The notes: a model not told the origin generated them from the letters alone. 64,000 bases of DNA from Lepisosteus oculatus (GCF_040954835.1 NC_090698.1:22565501-22629500), one strand, 5' to 3'. Shown: positions 11,766 to 24,486, counted from the stretch's first letter. Made by a program: numbers and translations.

Positions 11766-14700
11766 TTCATTTATGATAATAATGCCATTAATAACGTATA
11801 AGCATTCTTTTTTGCATGATTATACTACAGGCCAAAATAACAAAATTGTTCTTCTTATTATTAACAACAATAAGCATATTTATTTCTGCATCAGAGGATT
11901 AGGTGGGAAATACTATTATTGTCTTTATATAATGTCTTTATATGGTATATATCATTAGGAATGTGAAGTGTTTATAGGAAGCTGTACCCATGGTTCACTG
12001 CGATAAGGGACCATGAAGAAAAATAAAATAAAACACACTCTTTATAAACCTTAGGAAACTATATAAAAAGGCAATGACACAAAAATACATGAAAATGTAC
12101 CATTGTGAAGGAATTGGAGGAACCAAAGAACGTAATAACAGGCCACTGCTCCTGTGTTAAAATCTCTTTTTGGGGGATTTATACTGTATAAATATTATCT
12201 GTGCTGACTAAATGAAGTCCATGAGTCTATGTACTGTAATGCCATCAAAAATGCAGTTTTCTAAGTTAATAATAATTTTAAAAAACTTAATTAACACTTA
12301 ATTAAATACTTATTTAATACTTAATTAAATACTTAATTCAAAACTTGCATTAATAATAATTAGAACAATGTTTATCAAGTCAGTGCACTGCTGAATGATG
12401 AAAGTGAAGCTCACAGGTGTGTAGGTTTGGACAGAGCAGCAACATACAAGAAAGAAAGTTTTTGATTAAATAATTTTAGATGTTAACACTTTTTCCACAA
12501 TAAAGAGAAAATAACCTTTTCTCTTTATTGGCTGTGGTTTGAGGGAAATAATGGAAACCAAATTTGTAATGCTATTTATTCTTGCAAACCAGCAAAAAAG
12601 AAAATGTCATAGTAGACTAGGTAATAATTATTATAATTCATTAATTAATTGTATTGTCTCATAATCTACTTCATATTTGGAATTGAAAGAGATGGATATT
12701 ACAGCTCTAATCCGTTGTGTGCTCCACATACTGTTTAAGAAACAGTAATATTACTGTATTTTGTGTAGGTAAATCTCACACATTCAAAAACACTCAGTAC
12801 TATATGTGGGCACAATGACAAATGGCAATGTTTCTTCCACACAGGAAGATCAGATCAATAAAGCGTTTGTATGTGCAACTGTGTGTCCATTTATTAGTAC
12901 AAGAATACTTTGTTGTGATAATCCTTATCACTCAGGATTCAATATTTATATATTTATGTATACAGCAATATTATAAGTGATATATTATTATGTATAGATT
13001 ATATATAAGATATGTAATATAAATGTATGTTATTACTGTAGTGTAATAATACTGTATTATTGTACTGTAAGTTATTATACTGTACTATCAACTGTATATT
13101 ATGGATAAATAATTTGCATTCACGTATTTATCACATTGCAGTGTGCAATGTGACTTACTTGGCACTCGGGCTCTCTTCTTAGACCACAGAAGACGAACCA
13201 TCTGAGAAAGATGCCCTCCAGCCGGGCAGCAATATTGTGGCTGCGGGTTATGCCCTCTATGGCAGCGCCACTCTGGTTGCCCTCACCACTGGACAAGGGT
13301 TGAACTGCTTCATGCTGGATCCGGTGAGTACTTCCCTTCACCAGCTCAGGACAGGCTTACCGAGAATCACCCAATAATTACTGCTGCTCTTGCATTCCTG
13401 GTAAATGGTCTATATGTGAAAAGTAAAACATGTTTGTGTGATGAGCTATTGCAATACCTATTATATACTTAATATATATATATAAATTATTTCAATTTAA
13501 GTGCTTAACAAATAACACAGAAATAGTCCTGAATGAATTGTAAGTATCAAATCTCTGACTTGATGAAAGAACCATGCAATCAATTATTAGTAAGGGTCAT
13601 GTATTAACAAGTTATTGAAACTTCTCTTCATGTATTACAGATTATTAGGGCTTTATACTTTAATTTTGTGCCCCTGTCCAATATTTATTAAAATAGGCCA
13701 ACTAATATCTAATTATTAAGTAAAAAAATACAACGATTAAATGGTTAAAGCTGAATAATTTTTTTAAACATATTTAAATACATCAAAGGGAGTTTTGAAA
13801 ATAATCCACTGGTATATCCTGATTAACACCCCGTGTCTTGACTTGCTAGGATGACTGAATGTTCAATAATCCTATAAAACATATTGCCAAATAAGTATAA
13901 TTTAATAAAAGAATATTTATTACACCAAATAAATGAGTGGAAGACATCATTTGAGATGTGCCAATTTGGATGTCTGCAGCTGCAGTTTCATTAAACTAGA
14001 ACACACCATTCATTCATTTTCATTTAACAGAAGGTATACACTATAAAGCCAATTGTCATAGAAATAGCAGGGCTAGAATGGCTATCTATTTGTAGATCTT
14101 TGGAAAAGAAACTGACAAATTGGCATAGGTTTCATGTTAGACAATTAAACACTCACATTCCAATAGCACCCATAAGGCTTTTCCATTAGCTATTTTTATG
14201 GGAAGTAGTGTTTGTCTCACAAAAATAAAACATTCAGAATGTAATCTTGTGTTTTTCTAAATTGCACAATTAGCTTTATTATAACTTATTTCATTTATTT
14301 AAGAACTGTGTAACTGTGTATAATTGTGCAAAGATGATTACATTTGGACTGTTTTCAGGCAGTGGGAGAATTTATTCTGGTGGAGAAAGATATGAAAATA
14401 AAGAAGAAAGGAAAGATTTACAGTCTCAATGAAGGCTATGCCATGTATTTTGACTCAGCAGTGACTGAATATTTGAAGAAAAAGAAATTTCCTGAGGTAC
14501 AGTATGTCTTTACAAAAAAATATGTTTTTCAAATTCAAGCTTCATGTGAATTCACTGTTTATCTATGAATCATATTCAAAGTCTTTTTAACTTTTTTTTC
14601 TGGGCACCAATGTGACTTGTTACAAAACGTATTATTTTATTTATTTAAGTGGTTTTGGACTTTACATTGATAGATCAATGTGTGAAATAGCAACTGATTG

Positions 14701-17700
14701 GGCAAATCAATGTAAATTTTCAAATAATCAAAACAATTATGCAATTTTTATACAGAAAAATGTATATTGGACTTTGCAGTTGCTATGTTCAGTTTTTAAC
14801 CTACTGAAACTGTCATTTTCTCTGATATCTATTTTAATGTTCTTTACGTAACATCCAAAAATGAAAGAACCCAAATGTGTTTTAATGATAACTTTGCTGG
14901 AAAAAAAAGAATGATAATAGGAAGATACTCACTAAGAACAAGCTGAGTAAACCCCTGATCTGGACACACCAACAAAACAGCTGATTGTTGTGGGATGCAG
15001 TGACCAAGCCAAATCCATGATCTAGTCATTTAACAATTTGCTAACTTTGTTGCACAAGTCTTGTCCTGTCTCAATACACTTCTGACACCTGACTCACAAC
15101 GCAAACAAGCGATAGCATCCATCACCTCTCTGCTGTATACTGCAGTGTCAGCTTCCCTTTGAGCTTTGAGGTTTGAGCTGAATTAATTTATCTTCATGGT
15201 GTAATGCAAACATGGAGCTCAGGTGATAGCATGCGACTGCCAAGTGTCAGCCTTGTTTCTTTATGCCTTGGGAAAGCTCACACAAATGAGGTACACAGAA
15301 GGAGAGAAACTTCTGCTGATTGACTTATCAATCAGCATGAGAGTATGAGATGAGTATGATAGGCTGGGGTAAATAAGGTAAAAGTGATCAAATTGATCAT
15401 GATAAAATGATAATGATAAAATAATGATAACATTATTAATTAAATTAAAATAATGATAATGATAAAATACTAGTCAAGTTAACAAGTAAGCAACAAAGCA
15501 TACAAACTTACAAATATAGACTTTAAGGAGTAAACAAGATTTATAGAGAGCTTGGCTTGGGAAGCTCTTTTCAAAGAAAGGCTTTTCTTTGAAAATAAGC
15601 CTTTAAGCCTTTCATTCAAATGACCTTTCTGCTTTTTTTCCCCTGCACTTTGGTTGAAACTTTTCTGTCTGCAAGTTTTTGATATTCCTTCCTCGGTTTT
15701 CATTTTTTCGAATGACACACATATGCTCTGCATCTCCTGTGGCACATGAAACTCCCCTGACTCCTTTGTTAAATGTTGATGAGCTTTTAATTCATGCAAA
15801 ACATTTAGTTGAAGTTAAAACCCAGCAAACTCACCATTAGAAAAAGACTTAATGGTAAATGATAGAGAAAAGCAATCACAGGACACAAATGAAATCTATG
15901 AGAAAGCGTGTTTAAAACTGAGAACAGGAAGCACTTCTTTACCCAAAGGGTTGTGGGAGTGTGGATCAAGAAATGTTGTTGATGTGAATACCCTGGCTTC
16001 TTTCAAGAAAGAAATAGATGAGATTCTTCGATCAATTATTATCTACCATTTGGCTATGTGGGCCAAATGGCCTCCTCTTGTTCCTTACTGTACATATCCT
16101 TTTCCCTGCGTGTAGCTCTGTGTACCTCTCTTTCCAGTGATATCTCACATGATCACAGGACTTCTGCTATTAATGCAACACTGAAAATAAACACACCTAC
16201 AGATTTCTCAAACTGAATAGACTTATATTAGCTGTTGGGCTTTGCACTGTGTCAATTTTACTGTATGTGTGCTATTACAAAATTGGAGACACATGACCCC
16301 TCTTTCTGAGTCAGGAACAAAATCTCATGACTTCATGGTCTTGCCTGTTGTGATTTTAGTTTTCCTCTTTTCACCCTTTAACAAAAGCCTTTTTGTATCC
16401 TTAGTGATTTTAAACTAATTTGACAAAATCAGCTGGTCTGCAAAACATTATAGCACTGACTGAAGAAAATAAACAAGGAGTTATCCATGTGTTAAAATGT
16501 TATTAGATATTAACCAACCCTAGTCAGGTTTTAAAACTTTGCTCTCTGTGTATTTTTCAATTTCAGTGTGGAAACTTTGAACTGATTAATGTTGTTTCAC
16601 GTATGTTGACTGTTCAGCAAGAACTTATCAGGACTTTGTTTGATATAACAGCGTTGGGATTGAAACAACCATCACACCATCAGCAATTTTGATGAAAGGA
16701 CAAATACATTAATACACGAATTGATTTTTTATGAGGCCAACTTTTAATATCCTAATAGTTATCCATAGTGAAATCAATGCCACTTAACTTACTCTCATAT
16801 TTCTTACTTCACTCAAGGGTGTTGACCTGAGAACACCCTCATAGTTGTAACAGAATATTGAATCATTCAAGTTTTGGTTACTTGATAATTACAAAAAACT
16901 AATAATGCTAGACACTAGACACTAGACAGATAAATAAATTAGTCAACTCAGTATGACAGGCTTTTCTGAATTATCTGGTGATTTTCAATATTACAGTGAG
17001 AAATAGAAATATGAAGGACTCCTAGAAGCAATCGTGGAAGTATATGATACCTATAAAAATAGAAGCAACATTAATCAATACTAACATGCCTAAACACCGG
17101 GAATGCTGAATATGAGTAATATAAAAAATAATGGATTCATGTATATTCTTTTGTTGAACTGCAGGATGGAAGTGCACCCTATAGTTCTAGGTATGTGGGG
17201 TCTATGGTAGCTGATATTCATCGCACTCTTCTTCATGGGGGTATCTTTTTGTATCCAGCCAATGAGAAGAGTCCTAAAGGAAAGGTACAATACTTTATTA
17301 TTTGCATATTATTGCATATTACATTTTGGATAATACCTAACTGTATAATTCTATATATAACTGTATACTTTCATTTTGTGAAAAAAAGCCCTTGATTTTA
17401 ATAACATTCTGTACAAAATCAGAGCAGTATATGTCTTTTCAATATAATATCTATGCATTACTGTTTCTTCCTTTAAGTCAAGGATTTTGTCATTTAAGTT
17501 TATCTATGGTCTATTACCATGGTTCCGTTCACCATACTGCTCTTTTTCCTTTGGATCAGCCTTATTCTCATAATAGAGTGTTACACAACAGCAACATTTT
17601 CCTTTTACAACATGTTTGTGAAACACCTTTCTGTAAAAAAACATTTAGATAAATCTGACCCTTTTTATCTGAAATACCATTAAATAATTTTAGGTGAAAT

Positions 17701-20090
17701 ATCTTCCAAAATTACCTAGGATTAAAGCACAGAAATGCCATCCTAATTCCTACCACATTAACATTCTGCAACACTCAGCAGAAACTCATGATCTTGGCAG
17801 TGTTGCAATCAGAATTAACATCACGTCTTATGGGTAGTTAGACATTCATAAAGCATCACAGTGTTTCCTCTTGAAAACAGAACAGCCGGTTCGACTGGAA
17901 TTTCAGTAACTGCCTGGGGTTCCACAAAGACAGAAATTTGTATTGTGTGATTTACACAGAGCCAGTATTTGAACGTTCTCTTATTTTTGCTATGGCTGAT
18001 AGATATAAAATCAGACTCTTACCAAAGACAGAAGCTACAATATAGATTTCACCAGTTCAGTTTGACCTTTTTGCAGCTGTCAAAGGTGAACTTGCACTAT
18101 CAAGCAAGCTTAGCGGTTTAGCTCTAGTGGAAAGACTAGTAACCCCCCCCCCCCCCAAACCACCTGTAGGCTCTCCTTTGGCACTAATTTGCACCCCCCT
18201 ACCCTGGAAATAAATGATGACAATTAAATGATTAATGATTACAAATGATAAAGATAAGCTTTACCCAAGCAAACTACATCGTAATGAGTAAAAATCAAAG
18301 TGAAAATCGAATTCAAAACTGAAATAAACTGAAGAAATGTTTAGGTGCCCTGTGGTCCTGGTGTTGTTGCTAAGTTATTGCTGTACTTTGGCTGTATAGT
18401 ATAGAGGACATTAATGATAAACTGACTAATCAGTAACAGCAGAGAAGAAGGGGAGTAAACAGAAAATAGAAACAATAAAAGGTTAATTCCCAGCAGAAAA
18501 AGTAGAAAGAAGAACCATTTTGGCTGTTGAGCTTTCTTCAGATGTGAGAAAGATTCAGATTCTTCCTCAGATGTGAGGAAGGTAGCAGAGATATAAAGTA
18601 TTGGAGAAAAAGGACAGAGCAAGTGTTTATGAGCACAGAGTGGGTGAGAAACAGTACCCAAACGATGGGGGGATTTCGAACAAAAACACATCTCAACTAC
18701 TTTGAGAAGATCTCTTGTGCTCAGATTTATAAACTTGGAAGGAAAGCAGGCAAAACAAATAGAGCTGTCACAAAGTGAGGAAATGCTTTGGAAAGGTTGA
18801 GTGGAGATGGGATCAAAGGCAGATTCAATAGATTTATATGATCCTTGACCAAAGAGTGAAGTTAAGAGTTATCTAGGAGGCTAGAAACAAAGAAGAGGGC
18901 AGAAGGAGCAGTCGGGTGAAGGGTGAAGTGGCAGTTGGGAGCTGTGAGGAGGGTTCGTACAAGAGTGGGATGGGAAGATGGAGAGAGTGATGAAAACAGA
19001 TCACCAATGTCAGAAGCAGGAGCTAAAGTCATGATAAGGAAGTTACTAGGGCTGTCACTGAAGGATTGAGAAGGCTATGGCAAGTTGGAAAGGATAAGAT
19101 CACTTTATTGGCCATATACAATTTCTTGCAATAGGAATTTGTCTTTTGGCATCCTTCAACTTACTCTCCATGAGACACACAGGCAGGGAGAGAGAAGCTT
19201 GGGGTCGGAGCACAGGGTCAGCCATTTATACGGCACCCTTGGAGCAGTTGGGGTTAAGGGCCTTGCTCAGGGGCCCAACAGGGTAGGATTCCTCTTTCGG
19301 CTGCACGATTTGAACCGGCAACCTTCTAGCCACAGGCGCAGATCCATAGCCACAGTGCCATCGCTCTGCCCAAAAGGATGGCAAGAGTGCGACTGGGAGT
19401 TGAATTGCTTATGAAGATGGGAGATCACAAGGGAAAGATGGGAGGAGAGGATGGTACACATTCATTGTAGAGGTCCGCTTTTGACTTTTTTCACATTCTC
19501 GCGGCAGAATGCTGTTTTTCTGTAGGCTAAGAGTAGAGTTGACAAAGGTCTGCTGAGCATAAAACATAAAAGGATGGAAACAGGTTAGAGTTCAGACATG
19601 GGAAGAAGTCGGGCAGCTGAGTCAACTGAAAGAACAGACAATTTCATAATAGAGGGGAGAACTGAAAGTGGGGGCAAGGATAAGGACAGAAGAAATGAGT
19701 AGAGAATCGGAAGGGCACAGAACATGAAGGGGTTTAGGGAGACACGAGAGAAAGAAGAAAGAGAACAAGGCACAATGGCATGCAAAATCTTTGAGGAAGA
19801 TGAAGACAAGTTGTCAGCTGTGCTCTTGTGATAAGCTAATAACATTGACTTGTCTGTTTTTTTTCCTCTTGCTCCATTCTTTTTGTTGTGCACAGCTGAG
19901 GCTGCTGTATGAATGCAACCCTATCGCCTTCATAATAGAGCAGGCAGGTGGAGTAGCCACCACAGGGACGCAGAGGGTACTAGATGTGCAGCCAGAGTCC
20001 ATCCACCAGCGTGTGCCCTTCATTGTTGGATCTCCAGAGGATGTGCAGGAGTACCTGACATGTGTACAGAAGCACCAAAAGAGCAGCTGA
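5097..20090 (+). CDS. fbp2: Fructose-1,6-bisphosphatase 2 (muscle type), complete
   Basis: Seven coding exons: 5097-5266, 11097-11259, 11560-11652, 13183-13323, 14359-14496, 17165-17284 and 19896-20090. They sum to 1020 nt (339 codons plus TGA), the normal family length. The ATG at 5097 opens [10 protein letters not shown], as in vertebrate muscle FBP. Counting Met as 1, the AMP-site loop GTGELT is at 27-32. Metal ligands are E98, D119 and D122 (DPLDGSS at 119-125) and E281. Substrate contacts are K275 and R277, and a KKKGK basic patch (nuclear-localisation type) is at 204-208. E70 matches the muscle-specific Glu69 linked to calcium sensitivity; liver enzyme has Gln there. The C-terminus [14 protein letters not shown] is diagnostic of FBP2. 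It should catalyse fructose-1,6-bisphosphate hydrolysis for glycogen synthesis from lactate in muscle. No frameshift or missing catalytic residue is seen. Confidence 0.96.
6590..7420 (+). repeat. Degenerate tandem array of roughly 200-bp units
   Basis: A recurring block reads roughly AGGAGGCTCACCATTCAGTT, then TTTCTCCTGTACC, then a CCGACTGGTGGACCGTGTTT segment, GGCAGCAATTT and CGGCTTCAAGACAGCGCTGC. Copies of its first part start near 6640, 6843, 7016 and 7345, and a related block appears near 9006. Units are diverged and of unequal spacing. Several overlapping open frames of 87-126 codons here come from the C-rich composition and have no start context or homology. Confidence 0.65.
7644..7763 (-). 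mobile_element. Solo 3' unit of the Penelope-like element, with target-site duplication
   Basis: On the minus strand this matches the 3' terminal unit of the elements at 24503-29077: ACCTGAAGAAGGC at the 5' side, TTTTCAGCATGGAATAAACC in the middle and GCTACCCACCTGAACTA at the 3' end. The 12-bp direct repeat TATGTTAATTAT flanks it exactly (7632-7643 and 7764-7775). The hammerhead-like GAAA has become AAAA, so this copy is probably ribozyme-dead. Confidence 0.8.
8390..8700 (+). mobile_element. Decayed L2/CR1-type LINE 3' coding remnant
   Basis: The order of segments (CTGCTACATTTCACTCATATAACCCC, then TATTGGTGTCCTGTC, then CACACAGTTCAAGATTCTCC) resembles the C-terminal reverse-transcriptase region of fish L2-like LINEs. 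Frames are broken. This is recognition from memory of the family pattern. Confidence 0.35.
9070..9298 (+). repeat. Three-unit tandem repeat, period 77-78 bp
   Basis: Units start at 9070, 9147 and 9225, each opening T(T/A)TGG(A/T)TTAC and containing CTACGGACCTG and GGTTACTGGATTCAA-like blocks. The third unit runs directly into the CT microsatellite. A 110-codon open frame through it simply reflects the repeat (units close to a multiple of three). Confidence 0.8.
9294..9322. repeat. (CT)n microsatellite
   Basis: About fourteen CT dinucleotides in a row follow the 78-bp tandem repeat in fbp2 intron 1. Confidence 0.9.
9938..10465 (+). mobile_element. 5S rRNA-derived SINE, copy B
   Basis: This is the same element as 1284-1850 in the opposite orientation. 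The 5S-like head (9950-10030) contains CCACTGAAGCTAAGCAGG and CAGTACCTGGATAAGAGACC. The body shares GATGAGACGTAAAAC and ATTAAAAATCCCAGGG, and the tail holds TTACCTGTAAGGCGCC and AAAGTGCTATTATG. It is more diverged in the tail than copy A. Confidence 0.8.
11695..11765. repeat. (ATA)n microsatellite next to fbp2 exon 3
   Basis: About 24 uninterrupted trinucleotides begin 43 bp past the exon 3 donor site at 11653. Length polymorphism is likely. Confidence 0.95.
12499..12529. repeat. Perfect 13-bp inverted repeat with 5-nt loop
   Basis: AATAAAGAGAAAA (12499-12511) and its reverse complement (12517-12529) are separated by TAACC. Partial pairing of CCAC with GTGG outside could extend the stem. Confidence 0.85.
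13324..14358 (+). other. fbp2 intron 4
   Basis: About 1 kb of AT-rich sequence lies between exons ending at 13323 and starting at 14359. I see no recognisable element in it. Confidence 0.6.
14497..17164 (+). other. fbp2 intron 5
   Basis: The 2.7-kb intron contains AT-rich ATGATAAAATA repeats (15375-15470) and a LINE 3'-end remnant (15880-16110). The rest appears single-copy. Confidence 0.6.
15880..16110 (+). mobile_element. CR1/L2-like LINE 3' coding remnant, frameshifted
   Basis: The sequence reads [10 protein letters not shown] in one frame, then after a frameshift [18 protein letters not shown], and ends GGCCAAATGGCCTCCTCTTG. This matches the usual C-terminal end of CR1/L2 reverse transcriptases (pattern FF..RVV..WN.LP..VV.A.TL..FK..LD). 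It is degenerate and non-functional. Confidence 0.6.
18445..18560 (-). mobile_element. Decayed Penelope-like 3' unit
   Basis: The plus strand AACAATAAAAGGTTAATTCC, then CAGCAGAAAA, then ATTTTGGCTGTTGAGCTTTC and TTCAGATGTGAGA aligns by eye to the reverse of the terminal unit at 24503-24625. It is clearly older and more diverged than the 7644 copy. Confidence 0.6.
19090..19375 (+). mobile_element. Fish SINE-like interspersed repeat
   Basis: Recognisable blocks are CACTTTATTGGCCATATACA, GGAATTTGTCTTTTGGCAT, TCAGCCATTTATACGGCACC, GGGCCTTGCTCAGGGGCCCA and TTTGAACCGGCAACCTTCTA. This block order is common in ray-finned fish repeats. The open frames crossing it are not genes. Confidence 0.55.
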
Positions 20091-20265
20091 TCCCTTCTGT
20101 CTCTGTTTACACAGAACACACTGTCCTTGTCCATGTGGTGCCTGAGGAGTGTGCATTCAGGGGCCACAAAAATGTTTCTCCTCAGAAGGAAGTATGTTTC
20201 TGGTGATTACCCCCTCCTTTTTGCCCAATCTCTTCCAATTATAAGAAAAAGCAAATAAAGGTGAA
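20091..20265 (+). other. fbp2: fbp2 3' UTR with polyadenylation signal
   Basis: The 3' UTR runs from the TGA to a canonical AATAAA at 20254-20259. A second possible signal (AATAAAG near 20541) could give a longer form ending around 20560. Confidence 0.6.
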
Positions 20266-21474
20266 TCTTACCATCATTACCTTGATTTAATTCTTAAAAA
20301 ATGTCAAAATAATTTTAATGTCTACATTTAAGCAAAATGTTATCTGCTTAGAATGGCCAGTTCATTTTCTTCTAAATAAAATACAGAATAATTTGTATTC
20401 TGAGGAAGACTGCATTTGTCACTTTTTTTTTCATTAATTAAAATCTGTACACCACACCGACAAGTGTCTTTCTTTCATTTTGTATTCGTTTTTGTGAGTT
20501 TTGTTTTAGATACTCATACCGTTGTTTGTATGTTGAATTATAATAAAGACCAAAGCTTGTAATCAGACTGTTTAAGAATTTAGAGCAAAAATGTTGCTTT
20601 TATGTCACTGCAATCCACATGTAAAATGTTCCCTGATCCTAGATTTAAATATTTTAAATGTGTCTATAAACAGACAAATGGTAGAAAGCACACAAAGGCA
20701 GTCATCTTCTTTTTCTTGCCTTGAACATTTAAAATGTCTCCACTGCTTTAGTTCAGTTTGAGTTAAGTCTCTTCTGGGCTCAGATGAACAAACAGCTTAG
20801 ATTCTCACACAGCATTTGGCACTCTGAAAATGTGTCAGTGTTTTCACCTTTCAGAGGGCAGATCTGTTTTTTTTTTTCTTTCCTCTTTGTAGTAAACCCC
20901 TCCTGTGCTGGACAATAAATTGCTGTGTCAGCATGGAGCTGCTGGCAGTAGATAGGAAGCTTGTAGTAAGCACAGCCCCCTCTCCCCTCTGCTACATTCC
21001 TGTCCCTCTTGGAATGCCATCAGCTCTTTCACTTCAACCAGACCCTGCTTCCCGACCCCTCGGCCTTCATTTAAATATTCTAGCTCGTAAATATATCTAC
21101 CCCGTCCCCCGGGCTCCAAGTCATGATCAATTCATATTGACTGTAACTGCTACTGGAATGTGATTTGGGGCTAGGACATGCCTGTCATTGCACTTTGAAC
21201 TATTTTATGGGAATAACCTTTGCAACGCTCTGTGAAAACTAAAAATGTTGAACAAAAACATCTACCACCCCTACTGCAATCAATTTTTGAATTGATACTT
21301 GAGATCATTGGTTCAAACTTTAAATGTGGATTACAATAACTCACATGGTTCATGAACAAAAGATGTGACAGTAATAAGAAACTGACAAACAGTTCATTAC
21401 TCCAACATACCTAAACACGAATAACAAGCACCAAAATGCTTGTGAAGATTGGGGTTAATAGGTATGCTATAAAA

Positions 21475-21560
21475 GGGGTTCCCAGTTCTGGTCCTGGATG
21501 GCCACATACCTGTAGGTTTTCTGTTCCAGTTCAGCTCTCGGTTACATAATTGAACCTTAT
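21475..21560 (+). repeat. Short fish interspersed repeat (GGTTCCCAGTTCTGGTCCTGG type)
   Basis: The run of 'guess-right' words (TTCCCAGTTCTGGTCCTGGA, then GTTCCAGTTCAGCTCT, then TAATTGAACC) is typical of a dispersed repeat common in ray-finned fish. Class not determined. Confidence 0.45.
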
Positions 21561-21852
21561 TGTGACCTGTATAAAAGGATTTATTTTAACACTTAAACAT
21601 GTTGGGGATTGCCTTTAAGCTATTGCATTTCTAAAGCAAAGTACTAAATGTGTACAGAAATAATAAAATGCAGATATTCCAAACAGACAACTTAGTGTTA
21701 AATTAAGGCATCAATTATGCAATGAAATTCAACTGGAATAAAAAGAGTCTCTTTATCCACGGAGATCTATCGAGTGGTTCACTTGTATACTTTACATTAT
21801 TGTCAGTAATGGATGGTGCGAAATAACTATTGGTATCAAGTAAAGGTTTACA

Positions 21853-21912
21853 ACATTGTGTTTCTTTTCTTCTCTTTTCAGCATGGAATAAACCTTTACT
21901 TGTTCCATATTG
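21853..21912 (+). mobile_element. Penelope-like 3' fragment
   Basis: Contains ACAACATTGTGTTTCTTTTC, then TTTTCAGCATGGAATAAACC and TTTACTTGTTCC, matching the internal part of the terminal unit. It lacks the hammerhead-like core and the 3' tip. Confidence 0.7.
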
Positions 21913-24486
21913 AGAAACTTGTGTTGATAACAGAAAAAGATGAAGAAATATGTTGACCAAATGAAGTTCAGACCATACCAGATCAAAGGAATAGTACATG
22001 AGATGAGATTTAAAATATCATAACTGTTGCATATTGAACACTAAAAGACAGAGTGAGAGTCCCAAACAGCATCAGAGCATGAAACCAAACTATTAGTAGT
22101 TACTATTATCTTCCAGTAAAGGCTTTAAAGGTAAGAGTCAATTCTTGCTGATACTGCACTAAAAAGTACATTTTAAAAAGCATGTTATATGTAACTCTGG
22201 TCACAGAGAATCAATTTAATAGGACATACAACCCAAAACACATAACTGTGTTTGACTGTATTGTTTAAAAAGACAGGAATATGTTAAATAAAATTAAACA
22301 ATTAATTGAACAATAGAAGGACATTAAAAAGTTAAATTGTAATGTGCTTATTGTAACATGACTACTTAAAACCTATTTAAGCAGAAATTAACTGTCCGTT
22401 AAATAATAAAATCTGGCCCCAGTGCAGTAAAGCTATGCTTTTGTAACCGAGATCCAGTAAATTATTCAACGAAAAAATCTGATTACAAGAACTCTGGGCA
22501 AAGCATTTTCTTGCTTCAGCGTAATGCCTCTGAAACATAAACAACCAGCGTTGTCACAGAGTGGAATTTGATCTTGTGCCTAAAACAAGCAAAACGCTAC
22601 AGCAACAACATTAACCAGAATATTACGGAAATCTCACCCCCACTCAAACATGTTTAGCAACGTCTTCAGCTTTGACAAAAAATGGAGTTTCATTCTGCAA
22701 AACTGTTTAATTTGACAAGACAACACAGTACTATAAAAGAACTACCTAGTATGTTACTCACTTGCTTCTTTCCTGTTCTACATACAGTGGTTCACGGCAC
22801 AAAACATGGGCTCCTATTTACTTTGTCACCTATTTAGAAACAGAAAATGATATATCTAAATATTATCAGAATACTCAATAAATTAACAACAGTTGGTTTA
22901 AGTATTAAGTATTGTGTAATTATTATCTGGCTTACCATTTAGAGAAAAAACAATTTACTATAGCATTAGGAAGCTGTTACTTGTAATGTAGTGGGACCTG
23001 GATATTTTAAGGATCCATGGCTGCTTAATTATGGCTTTTCCTTCCCTTACCAAAGAAATCAAGCAGCTTAAAATGAATACTCATACTATGGTGCAAAATC
23101 ACATTAGTGTTCATCACAGCCTTTTCGATCTAAGTTTCTGAAATAAAGATTGATCATAATGTGAAAGTAGCAAAGTGATTAACAACATTTAAGAAATGAT
23201 TAAATCTTGCTATACATTTGCTGATTAGGTGTTGGCTTTATTTACACACAGGAGAGGCTGTTAACACCAAACACAAAACTTTTAAAATAAGATAACGAGG
23301 AAACATTTCTTGTTGGCACGTAACAGCATCACTAGAATGTTAAACTCATCATTGAAGGTTTTTATTTTGGTCTATTTCTAGCTCTGGGGTTATATTTTTA
23401 GTAAATGGGCACATTGTCTGCACCTTTTGTGACTGAGCATACAACCATTTGTCAATGACTGTGTTTCACTGTATCTGAAAAAGTAAAGAAAGCATTTGTA
23501 AGTTTTAAGAGGTTAATTTTTTTTTAAAGAGGTTTAATGTGTCCACAGTTAACAATACAATTAACACAAAAATAAAAATTCCACATGTATCTGACCCTCA
23601 GTCTTACCTAATTGAAAGGCCAACACAAAACTCTGATGAAAAGAAAAAAATATGTTAATATATTTCAAATAGTTCACAGTTTTTATCCCTCCCAGCCATT
23701 ACAGTGATCTTTCTCCCTGCATTCTTTCACAGGGATTTAAAGATTCCTACTCCAGAAAGACATCAGAAGTGCAAATTATCCTTAAAAACTACCTTAGCAC
23801 CTCCCCACTGCTCTCAATAGTCGATTAAACACTTGCAAAATCTCTCCATTGAATTGGAGATTTCTGCTCTCCACACTTTCCCAAGGAGTTTGTTTTCGGA
23901 ATTTCCATATCTTTGGTGCCTCATTCTCACTCCCTTCTATTCATTCTCTGTTGGTGTTTTGCTCTCTTTACCTTGAAGTTCCTATTTTTCTTCTTTTTGT
24001 AGAATGAAATTAACCTCTGCTTTTTACCTTGAATCAATACACTGTTTCATTAAAACAAACTGTACACATTGCATAGATCCTAATATGATCATTTCAAAAG
24101 AAATGCCTAAAATTGGTTAATGTTAATCAAATGTTTAATATTTAATGTTTTAAAGGAATTTAATTTATTAATCACTTGCTGTTTGAGTCCTATTGCCTAG
24201 AGAAGGTTAAGGAAAGGACATCGCAAGGTTCATACCAGGAATTTCCACCTCTTGCAATGAGCTAACCAGTTTCAATTAGACCCTCAGAAAATTACAGTTC
24301 ACCTTCACATCTTGCTCAGATTCTGGTAGTTCATGGGGCTGAATAATACAAACTTGTAATTAGATCAAAATAGGCTTGCCCACCAAATTTAAAGATGGCT
24401 ATATCTGGGAGAAAGACATGCTCATTACACATTGACAAAAATGGATTACTGTTTCCCACAGATGTCTCTACACAGTACTACACACA

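Larger units (their letters stand above)
11653..13182 (+). other. fbp2 intron 3, AT-rich
   Basis: Apart from the trinucleotide repeat at its start, the intron holds short TACTTAATTAAA-type repeats (12280-12345), a 13-bp perfect inverted repeat (12499-12529) and AT-rich low-complexity sequence (12940-13110). No other element is recognised. Confidence 0.6.
17285..19895 (+). other. fbp2 intron 6
   Basis: The 2.6-kb intron holds a C-homopolymer (18145-18157), a decayed Penelope-like 3' unit (18445-18560), purine-rich sequence (18580-19060 and 19440-19790) and a fish SINE-like repeat (19090-19375). Confidence 0.65.
20266..24486. other. Intergenic region downstream of fbp2
   Basis: There is no supported gene. 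It holds a short fish repeat (21475-21560, GGGGTTCCCAGTTCTGGTCC followed by TGGATGGCCACATACC) and a Penelope-like 3' fragment (21853-21912). The rest is AT-rich single-copy sequence. Confidence 0.6.
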
